DNA from: Chrysomallon squamiferum
Taxonomy: Eukaryota; Mollusca; Gastropoda; Neomphalida; Peltospiridae
NCBI GenBank assembly: GCA_012295275.1
Contig: CM022670.1
Location: forward strand, 870,001 to 934,000
Length of the DNA stretch: 64,000 nt
Direction of reading: 5' to 3'
Positions 28,908 to 45,942 of the stretch are shown piece by piece. Position numbers and translations under genes: made by a program. The notes beneath the pieces are model-generated. The model made no database searches and was not told where the DNA came from. It saw only the letters and a list, made by a program, of their open reading frames with translations. How positions within the stretch are numbered: the stretch's first letter is position 1; every line of letters begins with the position of its first letter.

Positions 28908-29704
28908 CTGTTTTTTATTTATATGACCCTTTTCCTGTAGACGAACAATAATAGTTGAGCGATTTTGGTCTTTACAGTTTATTCCTACATTTTGAGATTA
29001 TGTTTTCTGGCTGAGATCAGTGACCATTGTCCTAAAGAGATTAAAGTTGGCGCCTGAAAAGCATTCTTCTTGTACATCTTCATTAATCCGTGATAGATCT
29101 GACGAGACAAAAATTAATGTTTTCTCAACAATTTCAGGCACGGTGTGTCTGTATTTATAAAATTTAGAAGGCCTAAACGTGGGAGATTTTAAGGCATTGA
29201 TGAATGAGTTAGGTGGTTGATTAACTTCAGGAGCAGTGTGTGGAACTTGAAGTTTAGGTTTAGGAATTGGTGTGGTAGTAAATTTAGACGTTTACACGGA
29301 GTACTGATCGATGGTGATGAAAGACCCCGTTTAGGCCATTTTTTTAATTATTCCTTTGGGTATAGCCCAGACACAAATCAAAAAATTTCCGATATCGTAC
29401 ATTCCAATAATTTAGCTTTATAATTTTTTCTTCCCCACTTTACCGCTTTGTATTTAGTTTATCTAACTCTGACTTATTTAATGAATTCAAAAAATTGATT
29501 ATTTTGGACTTTTTAGGGAATTTACATAATTCTTAATCAGTAAGACTTGCCCAGTTTTGGTTGTTAAGGTTTAAATCAAATGTTACATCTGTTGTTTTTA
29601 AGGCCGGTTTTATAAAAAGAATTTAATTCCTTTACTTTCTTTTGGAAGGCTTAGGGAGAGTAGTATCGGCCAGATTCTCTTCCAGGAATTTAATGTGATG
29701 TATG

Positions 29705-29850
29705 TATTGAAGAATATATGTATGTATGTATGTATGCAGTATGTGTGTATGTAAGTATGTATGTATGTATGTATGTATGCATGTATGCATGTATGTATGT
29801 ATGTATGTATCTGTGCATGTATTTATGTATCTGTGCATGTATAAAACGAA
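29705..29850. repeat. (TATG)n with TGCATGTA variants
   Basis: Degenerate tetranucleotide array between the retroelement and the first exon of L2. Confidence 0.85.
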
Positions 29851-29909
29851 AGTGTAAGTAGCTAGGCAGGAATACTCTGTTTGTAAAGTGTTATTATAAT
29901 CATTTAAAG

Positions 29910-31295
29910 CTAATCAGTGTCAGGGAACCTATTGTCCGAGTTCGCCTGCAGTAACAGCTAAATGTGTCGACGGATACTGTGTTTGTAACAAAACTGGATA
30001 CAACTACTATACGTGCTTGCGTATGTATCATTATAATTAAATTTATCTGTTCATAAATACACATGCTCACACAAATACATACAGACACACATACATCCAT
30101 ATACATACACACAAGCACATACACAAACATTCATATACAGGTACATACATATATATACACACGCACACACACAGATGCACAGTCAGAGGCCATGTTTGGA
30201 ACGGGAAATAGTCCGATAAAGTAAAGGAACACAGTTTGAAATAATTAAAAATTATATTTACAGCTGATTATGCTGGTTGTTTTGTACACAGCAACAAGAA
30301 AAGCAGGGCTGTTCCATCTTATAACGGCAGAAAAGGACTGGATGTGTATGGTTGTATCAATAAAAACAGTCTGAATCTGTCGCCCGAAGTTCATGTACTT
30401 GGATGCTATGAGAACATCAATCGAAGACCACCTATAGCTGGAACTACAACTGTGGACGTTGTGGGATACACAACCAAACCTGTTGTTCTGGTTTTGTCGT
30501 CCTATGAACCTGTAGCCTGGAGGATTAATGTGCCTGTTGAAATCACCATCCAGAAAGTCATGCTGGTAGGTTTTCTCTAATTTCAAAAACACTTCTGCAG
30601 ATGTAAATGAAATAATTTTTAGAATGTCATCACTTTTTAAAAGTATCAGTTATCAGATGTCTTATAGTCATATACTTTCTTCTATATATCAGTCTGTAGA
30701 GTCATTTTATCAGTTAGCAGTAACGTATATTCACAAATACCTTCCAGTAAACTGCAAATCATGAACAGACTGATAAAATACTTTAGTCTTGCTGGGTAGA
30801 ATGGCGTCTATATATATATATGTATTCATATATGTATGTATGTATATATGTATGTATGTATGTATATTTGTATATGTATATGAAATGGATTGGTTAATGT
30901 ATGTAATATGCGTATTAATACTTTGCTGAGTAGAATGGCGTGTATGTATGTATATGTATGTATTTGTACATTGATGTATGTATGGATTGGTTAATGTATA
31001 CATTTGCCTATGATTCTCTTTATGTCTTAAACCAAAACAATGTTTTCTTTCTTTTTTGCAGTATTCATACTTTGTGGATAAGAGTTCTGTAAGTCTCACT
31101 GGCAGATCAAAGCCTCTGATTGAGAAAAGTAGAAAACGTATCTATGGATACGGTAACGATATTGTCGAAGGTCAAACTCTGACGATACTGACTGAAATCA
31201 AAAAACAATTTGGTCATGTGACTTCCTTTACTGGAACCTACAGAGCTGACCACTGGGCACTCATAGTGGGCAGCACCTATTTAGTCGATTATTAA
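29910..31295 (+). CDS. gene L2: secreted-type paralogue of L1, 5' end not found
   Basis: Three exons: about 29910-30020, 30264-30565 and 31062-31295 (TAA). They correspond to L1 exons 3, 4 and 5. The first is an EB/EGF-like module (CQGTYCPSS, CVDGYCVCNKTGY). The others contain GCFVHSNKKSRAVPSYNG, KPVVLVLSSYEPVAWRI and FTGTYRADHWALIVG. Acceptor AAAG at 29909 would give the same phase as L1 exon 3; the TCAG at 29917 is an alternative in phase 0. Unlike L1 the protein ends after this domain and has no exon 6-8 domain. No signal-peptide exon is visible between L1 and L2. It may have been lost around the retroelement, or L2 may be spliced to L1's first exon (phase 0 would fit the TCAG acceptor). 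Confidence 0.75.
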
Positions 31296-33125
31296 ATTTC
31301 TGTGTTTGCTTCACCGTCAAATACATATTTACATGTTTCTATGTGAAGACTATGTTAAAACTTAAAACTGCTCCATCAGAGTTTGCTTGTTCTTTAGTAA
31401 CTCTGTGAATATAAATGTTGCTTAACTTTGTAAAGAAATACCATCACCACTTCTGTTTCATTGCAAACACCAAAATCAGCTGATCAGCAATATCAGCCTT
31501 TTAAAGAGTTTGCATCGTGAAAGTGCGTTCCCGAATATTGTCTAAGTGCAGAGTCTAATGAGAGAATGTTTTTACCTTAATACATACATGTGTACATACA
31601 TACATACACAGACACACACAAAACACTCATGCATACATACCTACATGCATATACACTTTCATACATACATACATGATTGCAATATCATCCATTGCTATAG
31701 AAGTATGAATGTGTTTCTGAATGCGACGTCGTCATCTAGGTCATAATATCACCTCCGGTCACGACATTCTCTCGGAATGTGTCATAAACTGACGGCCACC
31801 GTGTTGTTTACAAATTTACTGATTTAGGATAAATTTTCTCGTTTATGGAGCGTTTTAAATTAAACGAAGAAGAGCTTAAAACGTTTTAATCTTAACAATT
31901 AAATCTGTTTTTGTTTGTCAAATTCAATTATTCTGTTTCTGTACACTAAATGTTCTGATTAATCTAAACTTCTTGAAAATATGATGCAGCTTTTGTTTTC
32001 AGTTATAAAGATGAACATGAACGCATACAATTAATACCATTCAATACAGTTTTTATTGATAGTCAACTAAAATAACATAAAAACCAAACATAAAACAAAC
32101 AAACAAACAAACAAACAAATAATAAATAAATAAATAAATAAATAAATAAACAGGGAAGTAAAGTGAAAAAAAAATACAGGAATTTAAAAAGTTACTGGGA
32201 GGTGTATATTTAAACGAATTCTGTTGGAAATGCAATAATTACCGAGTAAAATATTTTTGTTTATTATAGATTTCAATGTTCAAACGTTTCTCCAATAGTT
32301 TCAAAAAATCTGCATTAACATTAGCACAATTATTTAAATGTATGGTTTAACAGAAGATAATTGTATACTATTTATCATAAATAAACTACAAAAACACATC
32401 TGTCATTCATTTTAAATAATCGTTTTTTTTTGTTTGTTTTTGTTTTTTTAGAATTAGAATTAGAATTTTAAAAATAAGCTGTTGTTTTTATTTCAATAGT
32501 TTTGAACGATCTTATAACTTAATATTAAATTTTAATTGTAATCATTATTGTATGGTATAGCTTTTAAGATTTTAGAATTGATAATTATTCACAATTTGTA
32601 GGTATATTATTTTACTTCAAGTGGTAAAAAAAAAATAATAGTTTAATTCTTTATTTTCTTTAGTGAAACCCAATAAGAATACATAAATATACTTGGAGAA
32701 CAAAAACTTTCTGATTACATTCACTTTGATCCGACAATATCGATATTTGACTGCTTCTGTTTGAAAATGAAAAATAATTAAATATATAATATTAAGACAT
32801 AAACAGTGTGTTGCTTTTATTCCCTTTGGAAAAGATAATTCTTCGTATTTCCACACGTTTCAGCTTTAACTGTTTTACTGAAGAAATCAAAACACAACAG
32901 CAACCGGGCTTTCAGTATCACTTTTAAATAATTTTCGATAAGAAAATTGGAAAGTGAAAATATATACGATATTTTTCATTCACATTTTACAAATAATAGT
33001 TACATGGTTTCAATCCATATTAGTTGTTTCAATTCCGACAAAATAAATGAATAAAGAAAGAAAGAAAGTACAAGTGTCGCATAACAATCAAATTATAATA
33101 TCAAAGTAAACACGATATATCTGTG

Positions 33126-33184
<59 letters not shown>
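31296..33184. other. intergenic AT-rich sequence
   Basis: Between L2 and the duplicated cluster. It holds TACA/CATA repeats at about 31580-31670, (AAAC/AAAT)n at 32095-32150 and (TAA)n at 33128-33182. No gene seen, and no relic of the L1 C-terminal domain. Confidence 0.45.
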
Positions 33185-34360
33185 TAGGTGTCATCCCTGA
33201 AAAGAAAAGTATTTCTAAATATAGAAGTAATAGGATGCAGCGAGCGATCATTCATCGGAGCTACGTTTTATAGATCGGGAAACCTCAACATGTACAACTT
33301 TATGTTAATTCACGCACAGATCTGTTTAAATATTAATTGAATCACAAAACATAAGAAACCAGAAACAAGCATAATGAAACATTATTTAAAATTTATCATA
33401 AATTGTTATCTTCATTATAGAATTATTTATCTTTTTGAATAAATTTATAATATAATACCACTTTCGAATTGTTTTGTGAAAAGTTTATTAGAGTTTGCGG
33501 GGAAATAACATTGAAGATTAAATTTATAAAACCACGCCAGTTTAACGTAATAAACTGGAAGTTCAGTCAATTGTAAAGCCACACAGTACTGTGGCAAGCG
33601 AGGACACGTGAAAAGCTGCTCCCATTAAACTGCAGTTTACATTGGCGCAAAACAGCAGCGACTCAAAGCAGTGTCAAGACTTAAGATGCAGACTGAAAAG
33701 ACAGAGGTGAAACAAGTTGAAGAAGACAGATATCAACCACCTTATGGGAAGTGTTTGAAGACAAAAGTGGACAAAATGAAGAAGAAAGAGAAGGGGAGTT
33801 GTCTGGATCTCATTTTTTTTCTCTCACGGAAACAAACTCGGACTTGAGAGAGAAAACGATTTCAACTCAGACTGCAAGTTAACGATTCACGCTTGCCCTC
33901 GGACTAATCGCTATAGTGATTACAGGAAAGTGTATTTCCAGTATATTCTGTGTTCCAGCTATGTATTTATTACACAAGTAATGTACCGTTCGTCTATTGT
34001 TGTTTTTTAGGGGTTTTTTGTTGTTGATTCGCGATGTTTTTGTATTACTATAATTTTTCATATAACTACATTTTTTTTTTTGCCATTCGAAACGACCCCG
34101 CCCAACCACACACCATGTTGCTTGTTAGGCCAGGGTTACCAACAAACTTGGTGTGTTCTGGGGATATCTGCCTTATTATGTCTACATTCAGTGATGTATA
34201 TATGTTTTCTGCATTTTGTTTTGTATAAATCATCTGTTGTCACGTATGTATTTGTCCGCATCTACGACCACCGTGAACGTTGGCGCCCTAAACGCTAACG
34301 TCCCTTATATTTAATCAGCTAAGTAAATAAAAAATATATATTATTTGTTTCATTAATGTT
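33185..34360 (+). repeat. X1: first copy of a ~1.2-kb conserved block
   Basis: Starts near GGTGTCATCCCTGAAAAG and ends near TCAGCTAAGTAAATAAAAAA. It matches blocks at 49363-50565 and 60734-61985 over its whole length apart from small indels. It contains GCAGTTTACATTG, AAGCAGTGTCAAGACT, CATTCGAAACGACCCCGCCC, TTCTGGGGATATCTG and GACCACCGTGAA. Short open frames in it are not kept in the same frame between copies, which argues against coding. Part of it resembles exon 4 of genes F and G (see findings). Confidence 0.85.
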
Positions 34361-34495
34361 TAATTAATGTTCTCCGTGTCGTTCGTATAGCTCTAACAAA
34401 TGATTTACTTCAAATAATGAAATTAATTATCCTAAATATTTTTTCATCATCATTATTTTTATTTTTATTTTTAATAATAATTTTTTTTTTTTTTT

Positions 34496-34547
<52 letters not shown>

Positions 34548-34632
34548 GACACAAGTAGGTACAAGTGACACACAAACAAACAAGCAAACAAAAATTATGT
34601 ATTTATTTAGCGGAAAACAGAATTACAGTTTA
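34361..34632. repeat. poly(T)/(CT)n tract downstream of gene B
   Basis: Poly(T) at about 34483-34500 followed by (CT)n to about 34545, then ACACAAGTAGGTACAAGTGA and AC-rich sequence that recurs downstream of C, D and E. Confidence 0.8.
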
Positions 34633-35405
34633 TTAACCTCTGGAAAATGATGGCACTTGTATGCCAGGTCGTTCTTGTACTTCAGATGGTTCACTTCGAA
34701 TATCGAAATATCTACGATAAAAGATTTGCTCGTGGCACGTGCAGTCTTGTGGAAGATACAGGTAACGGAAATTAAGACCTTGCGTCCAGAATCCCACGTC
34801 TGTGTAACACCACGCCCAGAACCACACCCTCGTCCACTCGGTAGGCCAACATTTTGTATTACCACAGGCGCAGGGCATTCCACATTTGTTGTAGCTATAA
34901 AATAATAATAATAACAACAATAACAACAACAACAACAACAACAAAACAACAAGAACAGCAACAATCAACAACAATAATAATAATAATAATAACAACAGTA
35001 ACAGCATGCACACTGTCAAGCAAACAAATAATAATAATTAGAATCTGTTTCTTCACAGTTTATGATTTATGGTTTTGATGATCGTAGACAAGATGTCTGA
35101 TGTCAGTTATGGAGTAATTAATTATACTACGTTTGCAGTGGTGTTGGCGGGCGGCGGATAGAGGTGGGATAAGTTAAGATGATTATACTGAAGCATTTTT
35201 TGGATGATAAACAGGGATGGCGATTTATATGTGGGCTTTATGAAGAAATTTGACAGTAGTAGTAACAGCATTAGTGGTAACAGTAGTAGTAGTAGTAGTT
35301 GTAGAAAAAGTAGAAATAATTTTAAATACAATAAAGCAATAAAAATAATAAAATAGCACATAATAATACAGATAAAATAAATACAGTTTTTCATTTAAAT
35401 AAACA

Positions 35406-35459
<54 letters not shown>

Positions 35460-35505
35460 AATAATTTATTACAATTCTATTTTACGAAAAGCTACATAAA
35501 TACAT

Positions 35506-35545
<40 letters not shown>

Positions 35546-36639
35546 AAATATATAAATAAAAAAGTTCACCTACCTGCATCTAGCGGACCTGACTTGTTGC
35601 CAGTAAGGAAGAATAACAAAACACAGGCCTCCATAGAACGTGTCCACGTAACCCGCATTGGGTTTGCAGGGTTCACAGTTTCTCACCCAGTTGTACCACC
35701 ACCTTGTTGAATAAAAAGGTGGATCAATAGGTCGTTGTCTTTTTTTTCTTCCCTTGCAGATTTCTTCTTTAAACTGAAATACGCCTTCTCCGATCTTTTC
35801 TAGCAAAGCCTTTTCTGCTTTGCGTTGTACATCAGAGTACGAATTGGCTGTAATAATAATAATAAAAATAATAATAATAACGGCAACAACTTTTGAACAT
35901 AAGTTCATATCTGAAAACAGTCTTATGACGCCGCAAACAAATCCAGTTTATTATTCTGTAATTTAGAATTAGTCGAATCTGGAAATTGCTGATGAAAAGT
36001 CCACACTGAATTAGACAACGTGCTATTACTACTGGGTGGTGAGCTGGAGGAAAACGGTGGTAGTCTAAAATCTTACGCCTTTTAGGGTAATTAAACTATG
36101 AAATTTATTTTATTTTATTTTATTACATTATTTATGTATTTACTTATTTGTTTATTTATTTATTTAATATTTAGTACCTTTTTTCTATTACTAGCATTCT
36201 TTTTTTCTCGATAGTACGATTATAATAATATTTATTCATTTATGTCTATTGTTATTAATATTATAATATCATCATCATCATCTTCATTATTATAGTTCAA
36301 TCATCATAATCAATATTATTATTATTATTAGTAGTAGTAGTAGTACTATTAGTAGTAGTAGAATATTTACTTCTCCTTTCAAAATTGAATTTCTCTCTTT
36401 CGTCATAGAATGTGACGTTTAGTTTCACTTCCTCATCCGGGTTATCGCGACTCGGTTTACACGACTGTCCAGAAACTGTGGCTATGATCAGACACGTCAA
36501 GATAAGAAGTTTCTGAAAACAAATAAATAATCTACTTAGTAAAAACAGTGACTATTGATCGCATGCTTCTTGATACATTGCAGAACAATCTTTACTGGAT
36601 CTATTCTTCAACATTTTGATGTGATGTTATTAGAAAATA

Positions 36640-36731
<92 letters not shown>

Positions 36732-36738
36732 TTACCAT
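34633..36738 (-). CDS. gene B: secreted cystine-knot-like protein with furin-type site
   Basis: Four coding exons on the minus strand: 36738-36736 (ATG only), 36512-36371, 35847-35574 and 34894-34633, all in phase, about 226 residues. Signal peptide KLLILTCLIIATVSG, then a pro-region (YSDVQRKAEKALLEKIGEGV), then CKGRKKRQRP, a dibasic RKKR cleavage site. The cysteine domain follows: NCEPCKPNAGY, FYGGLCFVILPYWQQVRSARC, CGMPCACGNTKC, EWTRVWFWAWC and FRYLYLPQDCTCH. Pro-region plus furin site plus a cysteine domain ending PxxCxC is the layout of Spätzle/neurotrophin-type ligands. A different, variable tail (RYFDIRSEPSEV...) ends the protein. A TATA box lies upstream at 36801-36807. Exon 2 could also end further on, at a GT in the ACT-repeat region, in the same phase. 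Confidence 0.85.
36644..36728. repeat. (GA)n microsatellite in gene B intron 1
   Basis: About 42 GA units ending seven bases before the exon 1 ATG on the minus strand, so immediately inside the first intron. Confidence 0.97.
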
Positions 36739-36800
36739 TTTGCTTACTTTATTACCACTGTTCTGAATGGAGGTTGTTTTGATCACATCCCAAACTCGGA

Positions 36801-36807
36801 TTTTATA
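36801..36807 (-). promoter_or_regulatory. TATA box of gene B
   Basis: The minus strand reads GCTATAAAATCCGAG, about 63 bases upstream of the ATG, which would give a 5' leader of about 30-40 nt. The same element lies at the same distance upstream of C and D. Confidence 0.7.
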
Positions 36808-36829
36808 GCAAAACTGCCAATATAATTAA

Positions 36830-39338
<2,509 letters not shown>

Positions 39339-39354
39339 GTTTTATAAAAGTAAG

Positions 39355-39414
39355 ATGTCGGAGGCTGAAAAAGCCGGCACATTTATAAACATTCCTGTAC
39401 CATCGCTACAATAA
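39355..39414 (+). other. short open frame conserved in two units
   Basis: After a (TTA)n tract ending in TTAG, the sequence reads FYKSKMSEAEKAGTFINIPV, then PSLQ and TAA. The matching copy at 62174-62233 reads MSEAEKACTFIKIPVSSLR and TAA. Both keep the frame despite substitutions. It could be a terminal exon or micro-ORF, or simply recent duplication of non-coding DNA. Confidence 0.25.
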
Positions 39415-39432
39415 ATGTAACTGTTTTCTCAA

Positions 39433-39434
<2 letters not shown>

Positions 39435-39503
<69 letters not shown>
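39435..39503. repeat. (CT)n microsatellite downstream of gene C
   Basis: About 34 CT units, the counterpart of the CT tracts downstream of B, D and E. Confidence 0.95.
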
Positions 39504-39508
<5 letters not shown>

Positions 39509-39866
39509 AACTCAGACACAAGCATGTACAATTAACAAAGAAACAAACAAACAATACAAAAAATAATGTATTTATTTACTTTAGCAGAAAAGAGAATTAC
39601 AAAAACAGTTTATTTAATTTGGGTTATCATTAACTTTTTTAACTTCTACTACGTCATCTTTTCCACGATAAAAGATTTGCTCGTGGCACGTGCAGTCTTG
39701 TGGAAGATACAGGTAACGGAAATTAAGACCTTGCTTCCAGAATCCCACATTTATGTGACACCACGCCCAGAACCACACCCTCGTCCACTCGGTAGGCCAA
39801 CATTTTGTATTACCACAGGCGCAGGGCATTCCACATTTGTTGTAGCTATGAAATAATAATAATAAT

Positions 39867-39898
<32 letters not shown>

Positions 39899-40355
39899 AA
39901 ATAGAAGAACAGCAACAGCCACAGCAATATTAATAATAATAATAACCACAGTAACAGCATGCACACTGTCAAGCAAACAAATAATAATAATTAGAATCTG
40001 TTTCTTCACAGTTTATGATTTATGGTTTTGATGATCGTAGACAAGATGTCTGATGTCAGTTATGAAGTAATTAATTATGCTACGTTTGCATTGGTGTTGG
40101 CGGGCGGCGGATAGAGGTGGGATAAGTTAAGACGATTATACTGAAGCATTTTTTGGATGATAAACAGAGATGGCGATTTATATGGGGGCTTTATGAAGAA
40201 ATTTGACAGTAGTAGTAACAGCATTAGTGGTAACAGTAGTAGTAGTAGTTGTAGAAAAAGTAGAAATAATTTTAAATACAATAAAGCAATAAAAATAATA
40301 AAATAGCGCATAATAATACTAATAAAATAAATACAATTTTTCATTTAAATAAACA

Positions 40356-40397
<42 letters not shown>

Positions 40398-40755
40398 AAA
40401 AAATAAATATAATCTATTTTACAAATAGCTACATAAATACATTATTAAAATCATAAAATAAATAAATAAAAAAGTACACCTACCTGCATCTAGAGGACCT
40501 GACTTGTTGCCAGTAAGGAAAAATAACAAAACACAGGCCTCCATAGAACGTGTCCACGTAACCCGCATTGGGTTTGCAGGGTTCACAGTTTATCACCCAG
40601 TAGTACCACCACCATGAAGAAAAAGGTAGACCAACAGGCGGTTGTCGTTTTTTTCTTCCCTTGCAGGTTTCTTCTTTAAACTGAAATACGCCTTCTCCGA
40701 TCTTTTCTAAAAAGCCTTTTCTTGTTTGCTTTGTAGTTCAGACTTTGAATTATCT

Positions 40756-40757
<2 letters not shown>

Positions 40758-40818
<61 letters not shown>

Positions 40819-40881
40819 GTAATAATAATAATAATAGTAATGGTAATAATAATAATAATAGTAATAGTAATAATAATAATA

Positions 40882-40916
<35 letters not shown>

Positions 40917-40978
40917 TATACTAATAGTAATAGTAATAGTAATAATAATAATAGTAGTAATAGTAATAATAATAATAA
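40758..40978. repeat. (TAA)n/(TAG)n array in gene C intron 2
   Basis: About 220 bp of imperfect TAA units with TAG variants directly upstream (on the minus strand) of the exon 3 acceptor. The open frame of Ile residues over it is an artefact. Confidence 0.95.
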
Positions 40979-41916
40979 CGGCAGCAACTTTTGAAGATAA
41001 GTTTCATATATAATATTTGCCCCGCATTTTTTTTTTTTTAGAATTAGTCGAATCTGGAAATTGCTGATAAAAAGTCCACCTTGAATTAGACAACGTGTTA
41101 TTACTAACTGAGTGGTGAGCTGGAGCAGAACGATTAAATAATATTTAAAAATGTTTTATTTTATTTATTTTTGTGTTTGTTTATTTATTTTGTTTTTATT
41201 TTATTTATTATTATCTTATGTTTGGGGACAATAATACAATTGTAATAGCATTTATGCATGGATAGAATTTTCTAAAAAGGCAATGAAATATTTTTTACTG
41301 AGTTTAAGATTTTACCTTTGGTTAATTTTGTTATAATAGTTAATAAATGGTCTGAGGTATACTATATTAGTTATTATGTGTCTCTCTATTAATAAATGGT
41401 ATGAGTTATAATATATTAGTTATTATGTATTTCTCTATTGAAAAATTGTTTGAGGTATAACTTGTTAGATATTATTTTTCACTCTCTGTCACAGAATGTA
41501 ATCATCTAAATTAGATGTGACATATAACTAACTCATAGTTATTCTTAGCATTATTATTATTATCATCATCAACATTATTAAAATCATAATTATTATTATC
41601 ATCATCATCATTAATAAAATCATTTTTATTAATATTATTATCAACATTATGATATCATCATCATCATCATTATTATTATGATCATTAGAATTATTACTAG
41701 TAGCAGTAGTAGTAGTGGGAGTACTACTAATAGTAGTAGTGGTACTAGTAGTAGAATATTTATTTTCATTTCCAGCTCCAAATTTCTCTCTTTCGTCATA
41801 GAATGTGACGCTGGTTTCACTTCCTCATCCGGGTTATCAGGACTCGGTTTACACGACTGTCCAGAAACTGTGGCTATGATCAGACACGTCAAGATAAGAA
41901 GTTTCTGAAATTAAAC

Positions 41917-42330
41917 ATACACACGTACATACATACATAATACGTACATACATACATACATACATACATATATACATACATACATACATACATATACAAA
42001 CATACATATATACATACATATACATACATACATACATATATACATACAACATATATACATACATACACATACGTATATACATAAAACATACATACACACA
42101 CATATATACAAAACACGTATATATACATACATACATTCACATATATACATACGTACATACACAGAGTATAGATATACATACACATACGTTTACACACATA
42201 CCCACGTACATACATAGAGATAGATACACACATACATACATACAGACATACACACACCCATACATACGTACATACATACATACATACATTAACCATCCAT
42301 CCATCCATCCATCCATCCATCCATCCATAT
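41917..42330. repeat. (TACA)n/(CATA)n array plus (CCAT)n in gene C intron 1
   Basis: Over 400 bp of degenerate tetranucleotides, ending in about nine CCAT units at 42294-42328. Shorter versions occur at 52945-53060 in gene D intron 1. Confidence 0.95.
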
Positions 42331-42465
42331 ACATATATGCATAATAATAAATAAATACTACTACTTAGTAAAGGCAGTGTCTATAGATCGCATGCTTCAT
42401 TATTCGTTGCAGAATAACTCTTCTTCAACATTTTTATGTCATGTTATTTGAAAATACTGTAAATC

Positions 42466-42582
<117 letters not shown>

Positions 42583-42787
42583 AAGTAAACTAATTTTAGA
42601 TTTAACAGTTTACTGGAATCCTAAATAAAGAAATCAAACAAAATATTCTGAAAGCCGAAATGATTAAACTGCGAAAAAAATGACTAAATAAACAAACAAA
42701 CAAACAAACACGAGTACTTACCATTTTTGCTTACTTTATTTCCACTGTTCTGAATGGAGGTGGTTTTAATCACATCACAAACTCAGA

Positions 42788-42794
42788 TTTTATA
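42788..42794 (-). promoter_or_regulatory. TATA box upstream of gene C
   Basis: TATAAAA on the minus strand about 64 bases upstream of the ATG, in the same context (GCTATAAAATCTGAG) as B and D. Confidence 0.65.
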
Positions 42795-42799
42795 GCAAA

Positions 42800-45375
<2,576 letters not shown>

Positions 45376-45909
45376 ATGGTAAGTGTATTTATCACAATAA
45401 TTTACTTCATTTTTATTTATATATTTTTAATATTCATTTGAAATATGAAATGATATTGAAACTCTATTCGTAAGTAATAATTTAGAAAAAAATTGGAATT
45501 ATACGAATATGTCAGAGAAAATAGGAGGACAGAAAAGAAAATGAGAATTGGCAGATAAGAGATTCCATTGTGAACACGAAGTGAACAGAACAGTGTAAGG
45601 CAGGGATGCAGCATCTTTCCTTCTTTTTAACTGTTTTTTTTTTAAATATCTGTTTTCTTCTCTTGTTTATTTAGGTAGATATAACTGCCAAATGGGCAAG
45701 AGAAGGTAAGATCACAAAGATCTCTTACTTATTTCAGTGATGAAATTTGTTTCCTTTTGTCTTTCAGAAACTTTTGTTAATTTTGTGTTTGGTGAAAGCT
45801 GCGCTTTCGAACCAATGTCCCGCAGCCATGAGCAACCGCGAAGTGAAGTTTGGCAGTGACATGACATTTCTTACCGACAGTGTTCTGTCTGCCAAAAGGT
45901 AAAATTGAC

Positions 45910-45942
<33 letters not shown>

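Larger units (their letters stand above)
27365..29690 (-). mobile_element. Penelope-like retroelement with GIY-YIG endonuclease, decayed
   Basis: Minus-strand coding content runs from about 29500 down to 27727: a Pro-rich N-terminal part (PIPKPKLQVPHTAPEVNQPP), a reverse transcriptase and a GIY-YIG endonuclease. Stops and frame changes (for example an in-frame TAA near 28998) show it is dead. The 3' end (about 27365) is set by comparison with the second copy at 53077-53735. The 5' limit near 29690 is approximate. The element lies between L1 and L2. Confidence 0.85.

Noticed and set aside
40758-40978. CRISPR-like or satellite array
   Set aside because: Simple trinucleotide repeat in a eukaryotic intron; no spacer-repeat structure anywhere in the window.
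40726-41013. Poly-isoleucine open frame
   Set aside because: Translation of a (TAA)n array in gene C intron 2.
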